Part shown: piece after piece, positions 60,704 through 64,000 of the stretch
Numbering within the stretch: the stretch's first letter is position 1
Layout: every line of letters begins with the position of its first letter
Assembly: GCA_037043455.1 (NCBI GenBank)
Contig: JAWPHD010006799.1
Location: 1-64,000, forward strand
DNA: 64,000 nt
Reading direction: 5' to 3'
From: Cyrtodaria siliqua
Taxonomy: Eukaryota; Mollusca; Bivalvia; Adapedonta; Hiatellidae
Program-made: the position numbers and the translations under genes
Notes under the pieces: generated by a model
What the model saw: the letters and a program-made list of their open reading frames with translations, nothing else
Database searches by the model: none
What the model was told of the DNA's origin: nothing

Positions 60704-63595
60704 TTTTTAGCTCTATGTTGGACCAGTCGGACCAGTAACAGAGGAGTTACGGCTCTTGATTTAGATAAAAATGCTATATTTTGCCTCGTTAATACGGTGG
60801 GGCCTTCATTTTTCATCTGATCTACCAAACTTTACCAGATTCTTTAGTTATGGCCCTTGATTTAGTTAAAAAGCTGTTTTTTGCCCGAAACTTTCAAAAA
60901 AAAACGTAAATGGCAGTCAATCGCTTCATTGATGTTATAAGAGCCGTGTTAGCCAGTAGAGCGTCCACAGGCCCTCTTGGGCCTCTTGTTTAATTAATAA
61001 TACCTCAAAGTTATGCGAAAATAGAAGATTTTACAGTTTGCGTTTAAGAGCTGTTAAATCGTGCAATTTCATAATTCCACCTCATTACAGGCAATCTATG
61101 AAAACATGTTGGTGGAGTTACCGTTCGCGTCATTCTTCCTGTCCAAGATACTGAGTCGTCATAGTGGTGACCTTGACATTCATCACCTGGCCTCCCTCGA
61201 CCCCGAGGTGTACAAGAATCTACTGTTCCTCAAACACTACGATGGAGATATCGGCGACCTCGGCCTCGACTTTACAGCAGTTAATAGTCACTTTGGTGAA
61301 AATAAGGTATGACACCTCAGCATTGGGTGGCATTAAAACTCATAAATTACGCATATGTTTATATTAGAACATTGTTTCAAGTCAGTTGCTTACTCCAGTA
61401 TTGAGATGTCTACTGGTGAAGAAATCATACTGTTGTCTACACACCCCGACTTGTGTGCTTAACATTGAAAGTTGTTTGATATCTTGCCTTTGAAATAACA
61501 GAGATATAATTAAACCATCATGTATTTGACAAACAATGGATTTATAATTAGTAGTAATGTTAGTATAGTATCAGTTTAATTATAGTACATTTTAATTTTG
61601 ATATAACATCAATTTAAAAATATGTATTTCAATGTTTATACTATCCTGAAGTATTAGCACTGTTTTTTTAGATTGAAGAGTTGAAGCCAGGTGGCAGGAA
61701 CATTCCAGTCGATGCCAATAATAGGATAGAGTACATACATCTCATGGCCGATTACAAACTCAATAAACAGGTACATTTTAATTGTTATGAGAATATGTTT
61801 AGTTGTTTCCTGAATAAAGAACATTTAAAAAACAGATCTGAAATTTTGTAATGCTTAACTATTATGTGTTCATGACCTTTATCAAGTCACTTACTTGCAT
61901 AACTTTGTGATTAGAAAGGGATGCTATCTGGTGGGTGGAGGGGGAAGAGTAGAGAGAGAAGGGTGATCCTAGCATCCCCTGTATCCTCTCCCTCTTCAAA
62001 TGCAGCTCTGAATAACGAGTAAATGAGTCTTAAAACATCATTTCAATTTGTGTTTCAATTTGCATAATCTGAATACCTTTGAAAATTTCATTTATTGACA
62101 AGGAAATAAAAAAAAGCATCTATATCCAGAAATATTATGTAACTTCATTGTGTAAATCCTTGCTCCCTCCTTACATCAAGCATCAAGGGCAGTGGTTGAT
62201 TTTGATCCAACAAATACTCCATCATTTGTGAAATCAAATGGCCTAGTATCGTCACCCAGGGTAAAAATGAGTATGGACTAATCCATCAGACAAAGTAAAG
62301 AGGTTGGGCATGTCAGGGCTCCAGAAATTGGATAGCCCGATGGCCGGGGCTAGTCATAATTGAAGTCGGGCTTGTAACGAATTCCATGCAGGACGCCCAA
62401 AAAAATTAATCCCACTTTTGATAATGGAAGCATGCTTTATATGAAACTGTGAAAAGCAAAGTATATAAATACTTCATAACATTTAGAAATTCCTGACTTG
62501 TGGGGGAAAGAACTCCCGCGAAGTGAAATGGATTATGATACACTGAAATATATGTGATATATTTGTGAGAAGAAATATTGATTTCTTTGTAAATAAATTT
62601 TAAAAACACAGTTATATTCATAATTATGCAGTTAACAGTTTATATTTCTTTTCCAATATATTTTGCCGATTAAAATGCCTTCCTGGAGGAACTGGACTTG
62701 AAAACTTTATGAAAACATTTATCACTGTATACAATTTGTGGGTGGGGTAATGCTGAAAAAACAAACAAAAAAAATGTCCTAGATTGTTCCATCTTACCAT
62801 TGCTACGCTTTCACCCAATGACTACTGACTACTGCCAACACAACTTAAACATACATCAATTGGTTATGAGTAGATAAGAATTACTGAATTTTTAATTTTC
62901 TCATTATTTAATGAATTATAATGAGTATCTGAATCCGTTAAATCAGTATCAGCTTTAACATAATGAGATGTCGTCAGCTGGGTATAAGCAATAGATAGAG
63001 TCAGGTCTCAGAGAGCTGGTTTATTTAAATAAATTTTAAATTTTAAAACGAGATACGTAAAAGTATTGTCAAATAGGATAATGATAACTGACAAAGGCAA
63101 AAACAAACAGACACATTATTTTTAAGGCAAGTGAAAAAACAGGGCTTGTGACAAAAAAACAGATTTTCCGGACGCTCTAGCCCTGGGCTAGTCCCCTAAA
63201 AAATATTTCTTGGAGCCATGCCCTGCATGTTAATTGAAGGTTATACTCGGATACACTCAAAGAGATTGTTAGTAATTTGCTGAATAAATAATGCATTTAA
63301 TTTCCAGATTCGAACTCACTGTATCGCCTTCCGTAATGGTATGTCAGACCTGATCAATCTGGAGTGGTTGAGAATGTTTGACCAACAAGAGCTGCAGGTC
63401 CTCATCTCTGGTGCGTCCGTACCCATAGATATAGAGGACCTCAAGCAGTACACCAACTACTCGGGTGGGTACACCGCTGACCACCCCGTCATCAAACTGT
63501 TCTGGAAATGCGTAGAGGAGTTTACAGACAAACAGAAACGTCAGCTGCTCAAGTTTATAACCAGCTGTTCCAGGCCTCCATTACTAGGGTTCAAG
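25744..63595 (+). CDS. UBE3C: Ubiquitin-protein ligase E3C (HECT type), 21 exons, 3'-partial
   Basis: UBE3C is a HECT E3 ligase that associates with the 26S proteasome and extends ubiquitin chains on stalled substrates. Exons are 25744-25809, 31484-31537, 31855-31929, 36091-36225, 37947-38059, 38584-38717, 39160-39313, 40835-41106, 42069-42205, 42670-42854, 43499-43585, 51760-51914, 52501-52721, 53074-53181, 53478-53559, 54384-54481, 57669-57810, 58790-59034, 61091-61306, 61672-61770 and 63308-63595. They sum to 3066 nt (1022 codons) with every junction phase matching. Order: N-terminus MYSFEGDFRRRP; IQ motif at about residues 49-65; long helical middle region with an acidic insert at about 365-380; HECT domain from about residue 720. 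The roughly 60 C-terminal residues, including the catalytic cysteine, lie beyond 64000 (human protein 1083 aa). Confidence 0.96.
25870..28035. other. UBE3C intron 1, left part: no gene recognised
   Basis: AT-rich non-coding DNA. A short phrase GCAGACCCGTAGC occurs twice (about 26168 and 26304). No ORF resembles a known protein, and no RNA gene was seen. Confidence 0.5.
28042..28075. repeat. Perfect 12-bp hairpin
   Basis: GGGACTAGTCAC (28042-28053) and GTGACTAGTCCC (28064-28075) are perfect complements around a 10-nt loop. It lies directly beside the pearl-like fragment at 28085. Confidence 0.85.
28085..28668 (+). mobile_element. Pearl-like element, 5'-truncated
   Basis: It begins inside a core unit (TTGATTTAGTTAAAAATA), carries about two ~161-bp cores and a short T/A-rich segment, then the conserved right end. 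That end reads AGCCAGTAGAGCGTCCACAG and AGGCCCTCTTGGGCCTCTTG, followed by TT. The left hairpin is missing. Confidence 0.75.
28780..28995. repeat. Repeat fragment with a perfect DR1 (AGGTCA-A-AGGTCA)
   Basis: It has a typical dispersed-repeat texture (GCATGAAACTTCACATAAAC, CTCAAAGGCCAAGTTCACA). AGGTCAAAGGTCA at 28964-28976 is a perfect direct repeat with 1-bp spacing. The wider family assignment is uncertain. Confidence 0.4.
29696..31034 (-). mobile_element. hAT-like non-autonomous DNA transposon, copy 1 (1339 bp)
   Basis: The ends are CAGTGCTCCAAGATTATTAT on the left and AATTTCTGGAGCCCTG on the right. These are inverted repeats related to CAGGGCTCCAGAAAT. Flanks GGAAT and GAAAT are a possible imperfect 5-bp target duplication. 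The interior shares TAGGGGACTAGCC, GTTGGCAGTAGTCATTGGGTG, CACCCACAAGTTGTATACAG and CCCCTGAGTCAGGAATTTCT-like blocks with the inverted copy at 62314. It contains no transposase ORF. Confidence 0.7.
31484..31537 (+). CDS. UBE3C: UBE3C exon 2 (18 codons)
   Basis: The acceptor is TTTTTCAG and the donor GTATGT. It encodes EEKDTLIKRAHEERNKRE, a charged helix before the IQ motif. Confidence 0.92.
31855..31929 (+). CDS. UBE3C: UBE3C exon 3, IQ motif (25 codons)
   Basis: The acceptor is CAATTTTAG. It encodes DLRVKQENAVKIQKVFRGYM, then VRRRQ, an IQ calmodulin-binding-type motif (I-Q-x3-R-G-x3-R). The donor is CAG|GTAAGA. The last ~46 bp of this exon plus the donor form the founder unit of the adjacent 47-bp array. 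Confidence 0.94.
31884..34306 (+). repeat. 47-bp tandem array derived from UBE3C exon 3 and its splice donor (~51 units)
   Basis: The unit is AGATACAGAAGGTGTTCAGG, GGCTATATGGTCAGGAGAAG, GCAGGTA (47 bp). The first unit is the 3' part of the IQ exon. Later units copy it through the donor and then restart within the exon. Most keep CAGGTAAGA; a few have CAGGTCAGA or CAGGTACGA. Variants include GTTCAGG/GTACAGG, AATGCAG/AAGGCAG, and 19-bp-shorter units near 32897 and 33027. Because 47 is not a multiple of 3, and a frame stop arises at AGG-TAA once two standard units are read through, the array cannot serve as extra in-frame IQ repeats. It lies in intron 3. An ORF of 74 codons inside (32320-32544) is array translation. 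Confidence 0.95.
34481..35245 (+). mobile_element. Pearl-type element with a different core (family 2)
   Basis: It starts with a left-end hairpin of the same type (AGCTCTACTGGCCAAAGGCC, GGGTGAGCTTATGCGATCAC). The core units are ~270 bp and unrelated to the 161-bp pearl core. They carry AAATTGACATCTTCTTTGAAACTG-type text, CAAAATGGCCGCCACGG and AAGATTACATAGAGTTATAT (near 34790 and 35090). The right end was not identified. Confidence 0.55.
35270..35880. repeat. Diverged direct repeat interrupted by a MITE
   Basis: AACTATTGTCACCTAAATTCC with CTCCAAACT-like text at about 35287-35400 recurs as AATAATTGTCACCTGAACTCC at about 35770-35880. The MITE at 35400-35686 lies between them. Confidence 0.55.
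35400..35686. mobile_element. MITE with ~33-bp terminal inverted repeats
   Basis: The left end is GGCCTAAAAAAAAAATATGT followed by GTGTTTCCGGTTT. The right end is the reverse complement with few mismatches (AAACCAGAAACACACATATT, TTGTTTTTAGGCC). The interior is A/T-rich with CTACCTACCCTAAG. No ORF. It lies in UBE3C intron 3. Confidence 0.8.
35949..36032 (+). pseudogene. Decayed duplicate of UBE3C exon 4
   Basis: AAAGACAACTGTTTAAGTTG, GAGTGGAGTTTGATCACCAA and AAGGGTTGGTGCTAATGAT align with the start and middle of exon 4 (36091 onward: AAAGACAAGCTGCGAGAGGA, GTTTGATCACAG, GTTGGTGCTGATGAT). The position of the acceptor AG reads AA (ATGCAA versus GTGCAG). There are indels, and the downstream half of the exon is gone. 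It is not expected to be spliced in. Confidence 0.75.
36091..36225 (+). CDS. UBE3C: UBE3C exon 4 (45 codons)
   Basis: The acceptor is ACATGTGCAG and the donor GTAAG. It encodes KDKLREEFDHRFEKFL, then ADDLCGLASQLCHFYTDQHD. A decayed copy of this exon lies about 140 bp upstream. Confidence 0.93.
36485..36903. mobile_element. Fold-back MITE with ~90-bp inverted arms
   Basis: The left arm (AGATATTTCTGAAATCAAAT, GGAATACAATGATTTTGTTATC, CTGGGTATAGCAATTTAAGT, ATTATTTGCTTACCC) is mirrored by the right arm from 36797 to 36903. The centre has a tandem duplication of the arm-proximal text (about 36555-36640 and 36660-36770). It lies in UBE3C intron 4. Confidence 0.8.
37025..37285 (+). mobile_element. 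tRNA-derived SINE (family 2)
   Basis: The head GGCATGGCCTAGTGTCCGCC resembles a tRNA A-box. The body has CTTCACGTTCAGCATATAGA, GGACTGGTTGTCAGTATAAT and CACTGGGTGGGGTATCGTGC, a pattern I associate with bivalve SINEs. A 129-codon ORF crossing it has no recognisable protein. Confidence 0.6.
37770..37894. repeat. Imperfect palindrome, ~47-bp arms
   Basis: GGATCTTAAACTCGTTCCCA with CATATAAGATTTAGGAAACT is mirrored by CATAAATTTTATATGAAATG with GGAACTCGTTTAAGATCC. The loop is ~30 bp. The AACTCGTT cores read the same way in both arms because AAC..GTT is itself self-complementary. It is probably a small fold-back element. Confidence 0.75.
37947..38059 (+). CDS. UBE3C: UBE3C exon 5 (113 nt)
   Basis: It encodes VWLSQQLVKQKEEYVKCVL, then ADSVKGQQQIKCLLLLCLR. 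The acceptor is TTTCCAG and the donor GTGAGA. It ends in phase 2. Confidence 0.92.
38185..38312. repeat. CATATGAAA/TTTCATATG inverted-repeat cluster
   Basis: Several TTTCATATGA and TCATATGAAA blocks occur within ~130 bp of UBE3C intron 5 and can form alternative hairpins. No gene is seen. Confidence 0.6.
38584..38717 (+). CDS. UBE3C: UBE3C exon 6 (134 nt)
   Basis: It encodes YLKSIASSSQPIAIPMRMLE, then VFTSQSTYRQTDMLTSVWKC. The acceptor is AATGCAG and the donor GTGAGT. Confidence 0.93.
39160..39313 (+). CDS. UBE3C: UBE3C exon 7 (154 nt)
   Basis: It encodes GYFECMRLLLNTKVPSSLE, then ASSIYDLIMTPIGYATAVKD. The acceptor is TTTCCAG and the donor GTAACA. Confidence 0.93.
39429..39640 (-). mobile_element. 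SINE fragment folded back on itself
   Basis: It contains a reversed tRNA-like head (GGGGATCAAACTCACGACC is a reverse B-box; ACCATTATACCACAGTGC is a reverse A-box region). The segment 39480-39520 is repeated in inverted orientation at 39585-39624 (GTTTGATCCCCGCCATGACC, ATATGTGTTG), giving ~40-bp arms and a 64-bp loop. Related SINE text lies at 57495-57640. Confidence 0.7.
39683..39997. repeat. 101-bp tandem repeat, 3 copies
   Basis: GCATGATTGTAAC starts at 39683, 39785 and 39886. Units contain ATACAGATGTTGTAATACTG and CTTGATTCTGGGGCTGTCCA. They are nearly identical, which implies recent expansion. It lies in UBE3C intron 7. Confidence 0.9.
40247..40729. repeat. 62-bp tandem repeat, ~8 copies
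   Basis: The unit runs TTAGATATCTTACTTGAGTG, ACATGAAACTGGTCAATATG, TTACCTGCCTGTAAATAACA. Starts are at about 40249, 40311 and 40373. One unit near 40435 lacks ~20 bp, and the last three units are 63 bp (AACAAG). It ends ~105 bp before UBE3C exon 8. Confidence 0.92.
40835..41106 (+). CDS. UBE3C: UBE3C exon 8 (272 nt)
   Basis: It encodes SNHVLTLVCKSLLCPVYTEQ, ISQFLLPAMAYGKYPFPF, a charged KNKGSGRKVDKKKLKIE stretch, then LTPWLLGSFLTLGDKHL. The donor is GTAAGC. The acceptor TATTTCAG lies about 100 bp after a 62-bp tandem array. Confidence 0.94.
41255..41365 (+). mobile_element. SINE fragment (family 3)
   Basis: GGTTTGATCTCTCATGGGCC and ATCGTTATGTGAGGAAGCTA with TCCAGCTGGCATGC match the body of the SINE at 43703. 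The tRNA head is degenerate. Confidence 0.6.
42069..42205 (+). CDS. UBE3C: UBE3C exon 9 (137 nt)
   Basis: It encodes MGEFSLYIQVLQRLLPLLPG, then an acidic stretch DDNSESDSEEDMDISDS. The acceptor is GACTTCAG and the donor GTACGT. Confidence 0.92.
42670..42854 (+). CDS. UBE3C: UBE3C exon 10 (185 nt)
   Basis: It encodes VGRMSELRKDCLAAIDSTEH, then GQHKYSIHRRR. The acceptor is CTTGTAG and the donor GTAAAA. It ends in phase 2. Confidence 0.92.
43499..43585 (+). CDS. UBE3C: UBE3C exon 11 (87 nt)
   Basis: It encodes LLYSLAFNPQFIRSLWHCCA, then SVSTVTAT. The acceptor is TATTTCAG and the donor GTATGT. The following intron (8.2 kb) carries the tyrosine-recombinase retrotransposon. Confidence 0.91.
43703..43950 (+). 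mobile_element. tRNA-derived SINE (family 3)
   Basis: The A-box is TGGCCTAGTGG (43710-43720) and the B-box GGTTCGATCC (43761-43770). The body is ATCTTTATGTGAGGAAGCTG, TCCAGCTGGCTTGCGCAAC. It lies in UBE3C intron 11. It is not a tRNA gene: the head is not followed by a closed acceptor stem, and a related fragment sits at 41255. Confidence 0.75.
44565..45334 (-). repeat. Retrotransposon repeat B2
   Basis: It starts TAAAGGACCCAACTGGACCA and matches B1 (45648-46343). Relative to B1 it carries two small extra duplications: GCTTACGGGGGCCTTAC twice, and the CTGCGATTCAGTGACCTTGG block twice near 44708 and 44748. Overlapping ORFs of 82-111 codons here and in B1 are repeat translation. Confidence 0.8.
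45472..45647 (-). repeat. Retrotransposon repeat A2
   Basis: It is near identical to A1 at 51532-51707 (ATAGCTCCGATAGACCAAAG to AATTAACCTACACTT). It joins B1 directly at 45647/45648. Confidence 0.85.
45648..46343 (-). repeat. Retrotransposon repeat B1
   Basis: It is a near-identical copy of B2, from TAAAGGACCCAACTGG to AACCGGAGTTATGTATTGGC. Confidence 0.85.
46915..47310. repeat. Tandem repeats in the retrotransposon 3' non-coding region
   Basis: GAACACTCGTATT and GGAAACTCGTATTTCC recur alternately (near 46975, 47020, 47106, 47147, 47212 and 47247). TGGAAATACTGCGGAAACTC and CATAACTGCCTTCAAAA lie between them. TGGAAATAC and GTATTTCC are inverted, giving local hairpins. It could be a structural or recombination-related element; its function is unknown. 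Confidence 0.7.
47499..48473 (-). CDS. Tyrosine recombinase of the Ngaro-like element (324 aa, intact)
   Basis: This is the integrase of YR retrotransposons, joining the circular cDNA to the genome. An N-terminal SAM-like DNA-binding half (YQSAYKCFTQFMEQH, then LVYFVAHCVNRGLRHDTVKQ) is followed by the catalytic half. Arg154 lies in GFLRCGEF. HSFR at 271-274 supplies the box-II H-x-x-R. GRWSSD at 295-300 and the nucleophile Tyr in CYLRYI (302 or 305) follow. No stop or frameshift is seen. It lies 8 nt beyond the RT/RNase H stop codon. Confidence 0.93.
   Translation of the reverse strand: MEALWSAALAEGTKCLYQSAYKCFTQFMEQHSLRHDQISFPPPITEDTLVYFVAHCVNRGLRHDTVKQYLLGIRHYYLKYNVPSPLSTPANLSRLQVVLRGLKKSQCNLSHQRLPITFKVLHDIVNILNDGFLGEYNSLMLATASSMAFFGFLRCGEFTVSDRKFDASLNLCINDVELDDDGSKYVLHLKSSKVDIFRKGVPIIINATRTAECPVRYMNTYVNLRLQSKAALSDPLFITSRGTVLNREYFIASIKSLLTKLGLNSKLYSGHSFRIGSATTAAKAGVPDHLIKTMGRWSSDCYLRYIKTDAEAIGQAQIRMCQLT
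48482..50019 (-). pseudogene. RT/RNase H ORF of the Ngaro-like element, one frameshift
   Basis: Two frames together make an RT/RNase H polyprotein: 50019-49615 (134 codons) and 49579-48482 (365 codons from its first Met). They meet near 49615-49622, where the first frame hits TAG and the second continues upstream in another phase. A one-base indel is the simplest explanation. The first part holds EVTKGYVIGPF and KQRLIVDLSAPHN (RT fingers). The second holds SWNGSFYFFTRLCFGSRSSP, the catalytic LLDD box (instead of YxDD), LGITLD, then RNase H with LYTDASGSHGYGG, FMELVPIV, FHCDNAATV and HIPGKINAISDSLSR (D-E-D-D). The break probably disables this copy. Confidence 0.88.
50098..51474 (-). CDS. Gag-like ORF1 of the Ngaro-like element (458 aa)
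   Basis: It has an RS/KR-rich N-terminus (MSGRRGRSRTRSALSDPAPA). A SAP-like helix pair (NWTVTKLLTELKRKGM) follows, then a long middle domain with DLPPVNIIPPNVRSAIHKHK, and TYFYQYHQAFSQKAEQYEL. The C-terminal cysteine/histidine-rich segment (SVTCDSCNSSSHTTGFC; CNNFNAEGCTR; HICMICKGQHPAYTC) resembles zinc knuckles. Position before RT and the basic/zinc composition support a nucleocapsid-type role. It is intact. Confidence 0.85.
   Translation of the reverse strand: MSGRRGRSRTRSALSDPAPAKAKRGRKAKSPSPPRFRSRSPPPKSANLDDSRPENWTVTKLLTELKRKGMVLPPSTPHKTLLEVYVQLPRMIESEQSQNSEADLSISINSNAGAGGSRDSDSDDVGVNIQNTEVNNGSGLVIDRMRREMRDIQSSLAVISRKIITSPPNEIQDPILFPDTPRLRRQIDDLPPVNIIPPNVRSAIHKHKHVNLALLLIPGTDTTSETKIIDQDGQQIVIKAGDARLHRHLSIHEFRSAFTKYRNVLCEVEPYRRKELDSYCEKIDEMYYDYGGTYFYQYHQAFSQKAEQYELQGIPVDWSACDTKLFLRVFAGLKSVTCDSCNSSSHTTGFCPSQARTYPDHSSFGRGRSLAMQPDRASNVRYQSASATVQRAHHDRFGRPKVLHNGKEICNNFNAEGCTRIHTNNVVHICMICKGQHPAYTCIKGGKSTPKLPGSSKP
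51532..51707 (-). repeat. Retrotransposon repeat A1 (5' end)
   Basis: It is near-identical to A2 at 45472-45647. It ends ..CTACACTT at 51707, 52 bp before the next UBE3C exon. Confidence 0.85.
51760..51914 (+). CDS. UBE3C: UBE3C exon 12 (155 nt)
   Basis: It encodes TETPLIMMLCRGLTMCDRDI, then SMFSHSLHTLHDADFYGDDS. The acceptor TTCTTTTAG lies only ~50 bp after the end of the inserted retrotransposon. The donor is GTGGGG. Confidence 0.93.
52104..52386. mobile_element. MITE-like element (family M1), inverted copy
   Basis: It is the reverse of 15903-16138. CACAAAGTGAAGTGGGGTTT with TATATAGGAATCACGCTGTCC is at one end and TCACCTTCAGTGACAGTTCT with AGTTTTTA at the other. It lies in UBE3C intron 12. 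Confidence 0.65.
52501..52721 (+). CDS. UBE3C: UBE3C exon 13 (221 nt)
   Basis: It encodes MPFNLHELVPMVIVLRDVCL, LAHPDARPTLNDDYRLALSK, then DIYRQTVLWGYLFK. The acceptor is TTCTACAG and the donor GTAGGT. Confidence 0.94.
53074..53181 (+). CDS. UBE3C: UBE3C exon 14 (108 nt)
   Basis: It encodes VTANLVRQIYTRDSRRSFCH, then TREIWLSDRVKIQADG. The donor is GTATGT. Confidence 0.94.
53478..53559 (+). CDS. UBE3C: UBE3C exon 15 (82 nt)
   Basis: It encodes PSQIYRAQDAVFTQRPFRTM, then QSLTKIS. The donor GTCAGT was chosen because phase 1 joins exon 16. Confidence 0.88.
53943..54255 (+). mobile_element. tRNA-derived SINE (family 4)
   Basis: A tRNA-like head GGCTGGCATGGCGCAGTCGG, AGCGCGGCGGATTTGTAACC carries a B-box-like GGTTCAATCC. 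The body holds TTCTTGGGCAAGACACCTTC, CGTCCGTCGGATGGGGACGT and GTTAAAGAACCATAGGAATC. It ends near TGTGTTGATGAGCCGTTCAA. It lies in UBE3C intron 15. Confidence 0.8.
54384..54481 (+). CDS. UBE3C: UBE3C exon 16 (98 nt)
   Basis: It encodes DDGGPPLSNKDVKNLVILTE, then LPFVVSFHERVK. The acceptor is TGTTACAG and the donor GTAACT. Confidence 0.94.
54490..56190. other. UBE3C intron 16, left part: no gene recognised
   Basis: AT-rich. AAAATGGCGGCCGACAG near 55092 and CGCCATTT-type words near 54550 are isolated. The ORFs seen (60 and 86 codons) have no recognisable domains. Confidence 0.5.
56195..57350. repeat. ~162-bp tandem repeat with TGACCTTGACCTTTGA motif, hairpin-ended
   Basis: TGACCTTGA starts at 56226, 56373, 56657, 56819, 56981 and 57138 (period ~162 in the centre); a broken copy lies at 56517. 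Units also share ACCTGGGTTTTGCGCGC, ACACATCGTCTTGTTATGGT, GTGCCAAGTTATTTAAAAAT and CCTGCAGGGGTTGTGAC. Ends: ATGCCCCCGAA at 56205 and TGCCCCCGAAACCTTTCCGG with GGGCATA near 57322-57350, where the right end is a hairpin. It is a non-autonomous element with a satellite-like core in UBE3C intron 16. Confidence 0.85.
57495..57640 (-). mobile_element. SINE fragment (reverse)
   Basis: CTTCCTGGGTAGAACCA, GCGAGGGTCAAACCCACG (reverse B-box) and GTTGGACCACGCACTAC (reverse A-box side) match the layout of 39429-39600. It lies just upstream of UBE3C exon 17. Confidence 0.6.
57669..57810 (+). CDS. UBE3C: UBE3C exon 17 (142 nt), start of HECT
   Basis: It encodes ILQKLITKDKDEHQGG, then the HECT-entry sequence NVMIRRNFIYEDAFDKLSKE. 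The acceptor is TATTACAG and the donor GTAGGT. Confidence 0.95.
58790..59034 (+). CDS. UBE3C: UBE3C exon 18 (245 nt), HECT N-lobe
   Basis: It encodes KMRVQLVNAAGLDEAGIDGG, GIFREFLSVLLKTGFDPNRG, RLLYPNPQSS, then YTRHFFFLGRMLGK. These are canonical HECT motifs (G-x-D-G-G-G, FREF, F-x-F-x-G-R-x-x-G-K). The donor is GTATTG. Confidence 0.97.
59398..60988 (+). mobile_element. Pearl-like element, full copy, in UBE3C intron 18
   Basis: The left hairpin is AGCTCTACTGGCTGAAGGCC, AGCAGAGCTTATGGGATGCC. About seven ~161-bp cores follow, including one partial duplication of ~105 bp (59640-59745 and 59745-59850). A T-rich/ATATAT microsatellite lies at 60575-60708, then GCTCTATGTTGGACCAGTCG and the right end AGGCCCTCTTGGGCCTCTTG followed by TTT. 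It is collinear with 3541-4973. Confidence 0.8.
61091..61306 (+). CDS. UBE3C: UBE3C exon 19 (216 nt), HECT N-lobe
   Basis: It encodes AIYENMLVELPFASFFLSKI, LSRHSGDLDIHHLASLDPEV, then YKNLLFLKHYDGDIGDLGLD. This is the E2-contact region of HECT ligases. The donor is GTATGA. Confidence 0.97.
61672..61770 (+). CDS. UBE3C: UBE3C exon 20 (99 nt)
   Basis: It encodes ELKPGGRNIPVDANNRIEYI, then HLMADYKLNKQ (HECT ELKPGG motif). The acceptor is TTTTTTAG and the donor GTACAT. Confidence 0.96.
61780..62310. other. UBE3C intron 20, left part: no gene recognised
   Basis: A purine-rich stretch near 61930-61965 is followed by its pyrimidine-rich counterpart (CCTGTATCCTCTCCCTC), possibly a decayed SINE tail. 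Nothing else was recognised. Confidence 0.4.
62314..63225 (+). mobile_element. hAT-like non-autonomous DNA transposon, copy 2 (912 bp)
   Basis: The ends are CAGGGCTCCAGAAAT and ATTTCTTGGAGCCATGCCCTG (an extra CATGG-like insert in the right TIR). Flanks at 62309-62313 and 63226-63230 are both CATGT, a 5-bp target duplication. The interior is inverted relative to 29696-31034 and ~430 bp shorter. There is no transposase. It lies in UBE3C intron 20, ending ~80 bp before exon 21. Confidence 0.75.
63308..63595 (+). CDS. UBE3C: UBE3C exon 21 (288 nt), last exon in window
   Basis: It encodes AFRNGMSDLINLEWLRMFDQ, QELQVLISGASVPIDIEDLK, QYTNYSGGYTADHPVIKLFW, then FITSCSRPPLLGFK (HECT C-lobe start). 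The donor is GTGGGT. The exon with the catalytic Cys is beyond the window. Confidence 0.97.
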
Positions 63596-64000
63596 GTGGG
63601 TATTACTTCAATATCTTCATAGACGTGGCATAGATGATTAACATTTTTTCTGGACAGTTTTCAGAACAAGTGAATTATCTCTGTAGAGTTTACCTGTACC
63701 AGTCAGCTAAAGTTAATATATTACATTTCTATGGGTTGAAGATCCAGATTTCTCAGTGAAAAGAAAGATCATAATCGCTAAATATTTATAATTAATTCCA
63801 AACTCAAAAAATTACTAACAGTGAGGTTAAGTCATGATGTCAGTAAAGTGTTGCCGACATCAACGTCGTCCACCGATAAAGTTCAATAAAGTGAAACATT
63901 TCAGTTAATACATTAACTTATTAAAAATTTAATACAAATATTATTTAACTGATGGGTTCAAATTACCGTTCAATTATAGGGTAATCTTTGTCTCGTTGTT
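63596..64000. other. Start of UBE3C intron 21
   Basis: AT-rich intron sequence after donor GTGGGT. The final HECT exon was not found before the window end. Confidence 0.6.

Overview
This is a eukaryotic nuclear genomic window: intron-rich genes with GT/AG introns, an AT-rich background and dense interspersed repeats. The repeat content points to a bivalve mollusc. It includes pearl-like elements with ~161-bp core tandem repeats, several tRNA-headed SINEs, and a tyrosine-recombinase (Ngaro/DIRS-type) retrotransposon. Species cannot be fixed by eye, and the bivalve call is inference from repeat type.

Three host genes are present. (1) The last exon of an unidentified protein-kinase-like gene lies at 654-1217 (+); its DFG position is degenerate, so it looks like a pseudokinase. 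(2) DPH5, diphthine methyl ester synthase, is complete on the minus strand: 8 exons, 14644-25454, 858 nt including stop, 285 aa. (3) UBE3C, a proteasome-associated HECT E3 ligase, lies on the plus strand: 21 exons from 25744 to 63595, 1022 codons, all junction phases consistent. It is cut at the window edge before the exon carrying the HECT catalytic cysteine. DPH5 and UBE3C are head to head, with only 289 bp between start codons. That gap holds a TGACGTCA site in an ETS-like context, an E-box and CCAAT boxes in both orientations, so it is a probable bidirectional promoter.

Layout: 1-2900, end of the kinase-like gene and AT-rich flank; 3.1-13.4 kb, repeat-dominated intergenic DNA (pearl-like elements, a ~171-bp array with estrogen-response-element-like palindromes, a 3.4-kb 29-bp minisatellite, another ~160-bp array, an internally inverted pearl-like element, a SINE); 13.9-25.5 kb, DPH5; 25.7-63.6 kb, UBE3C. 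UBE3C introns carry a 47-bp array derived from its own IQ-motif exon and splice donor (31.9-34.3 kb), a decayed duplicate of exon 4, several MITEs and SINEs, a 7.1-kb tyrosine-recombinase retrotransposon antisense in intron 11, two copies of a CAGGG-ended hAT-like element, and a full pearl-like element in intron 18.

The most unusual structure is the IQ-exon-derived array: about 50 copies of part of a coding exon, most carrying a near-ideal 5' splice site, lying directly downstream of the real donor.
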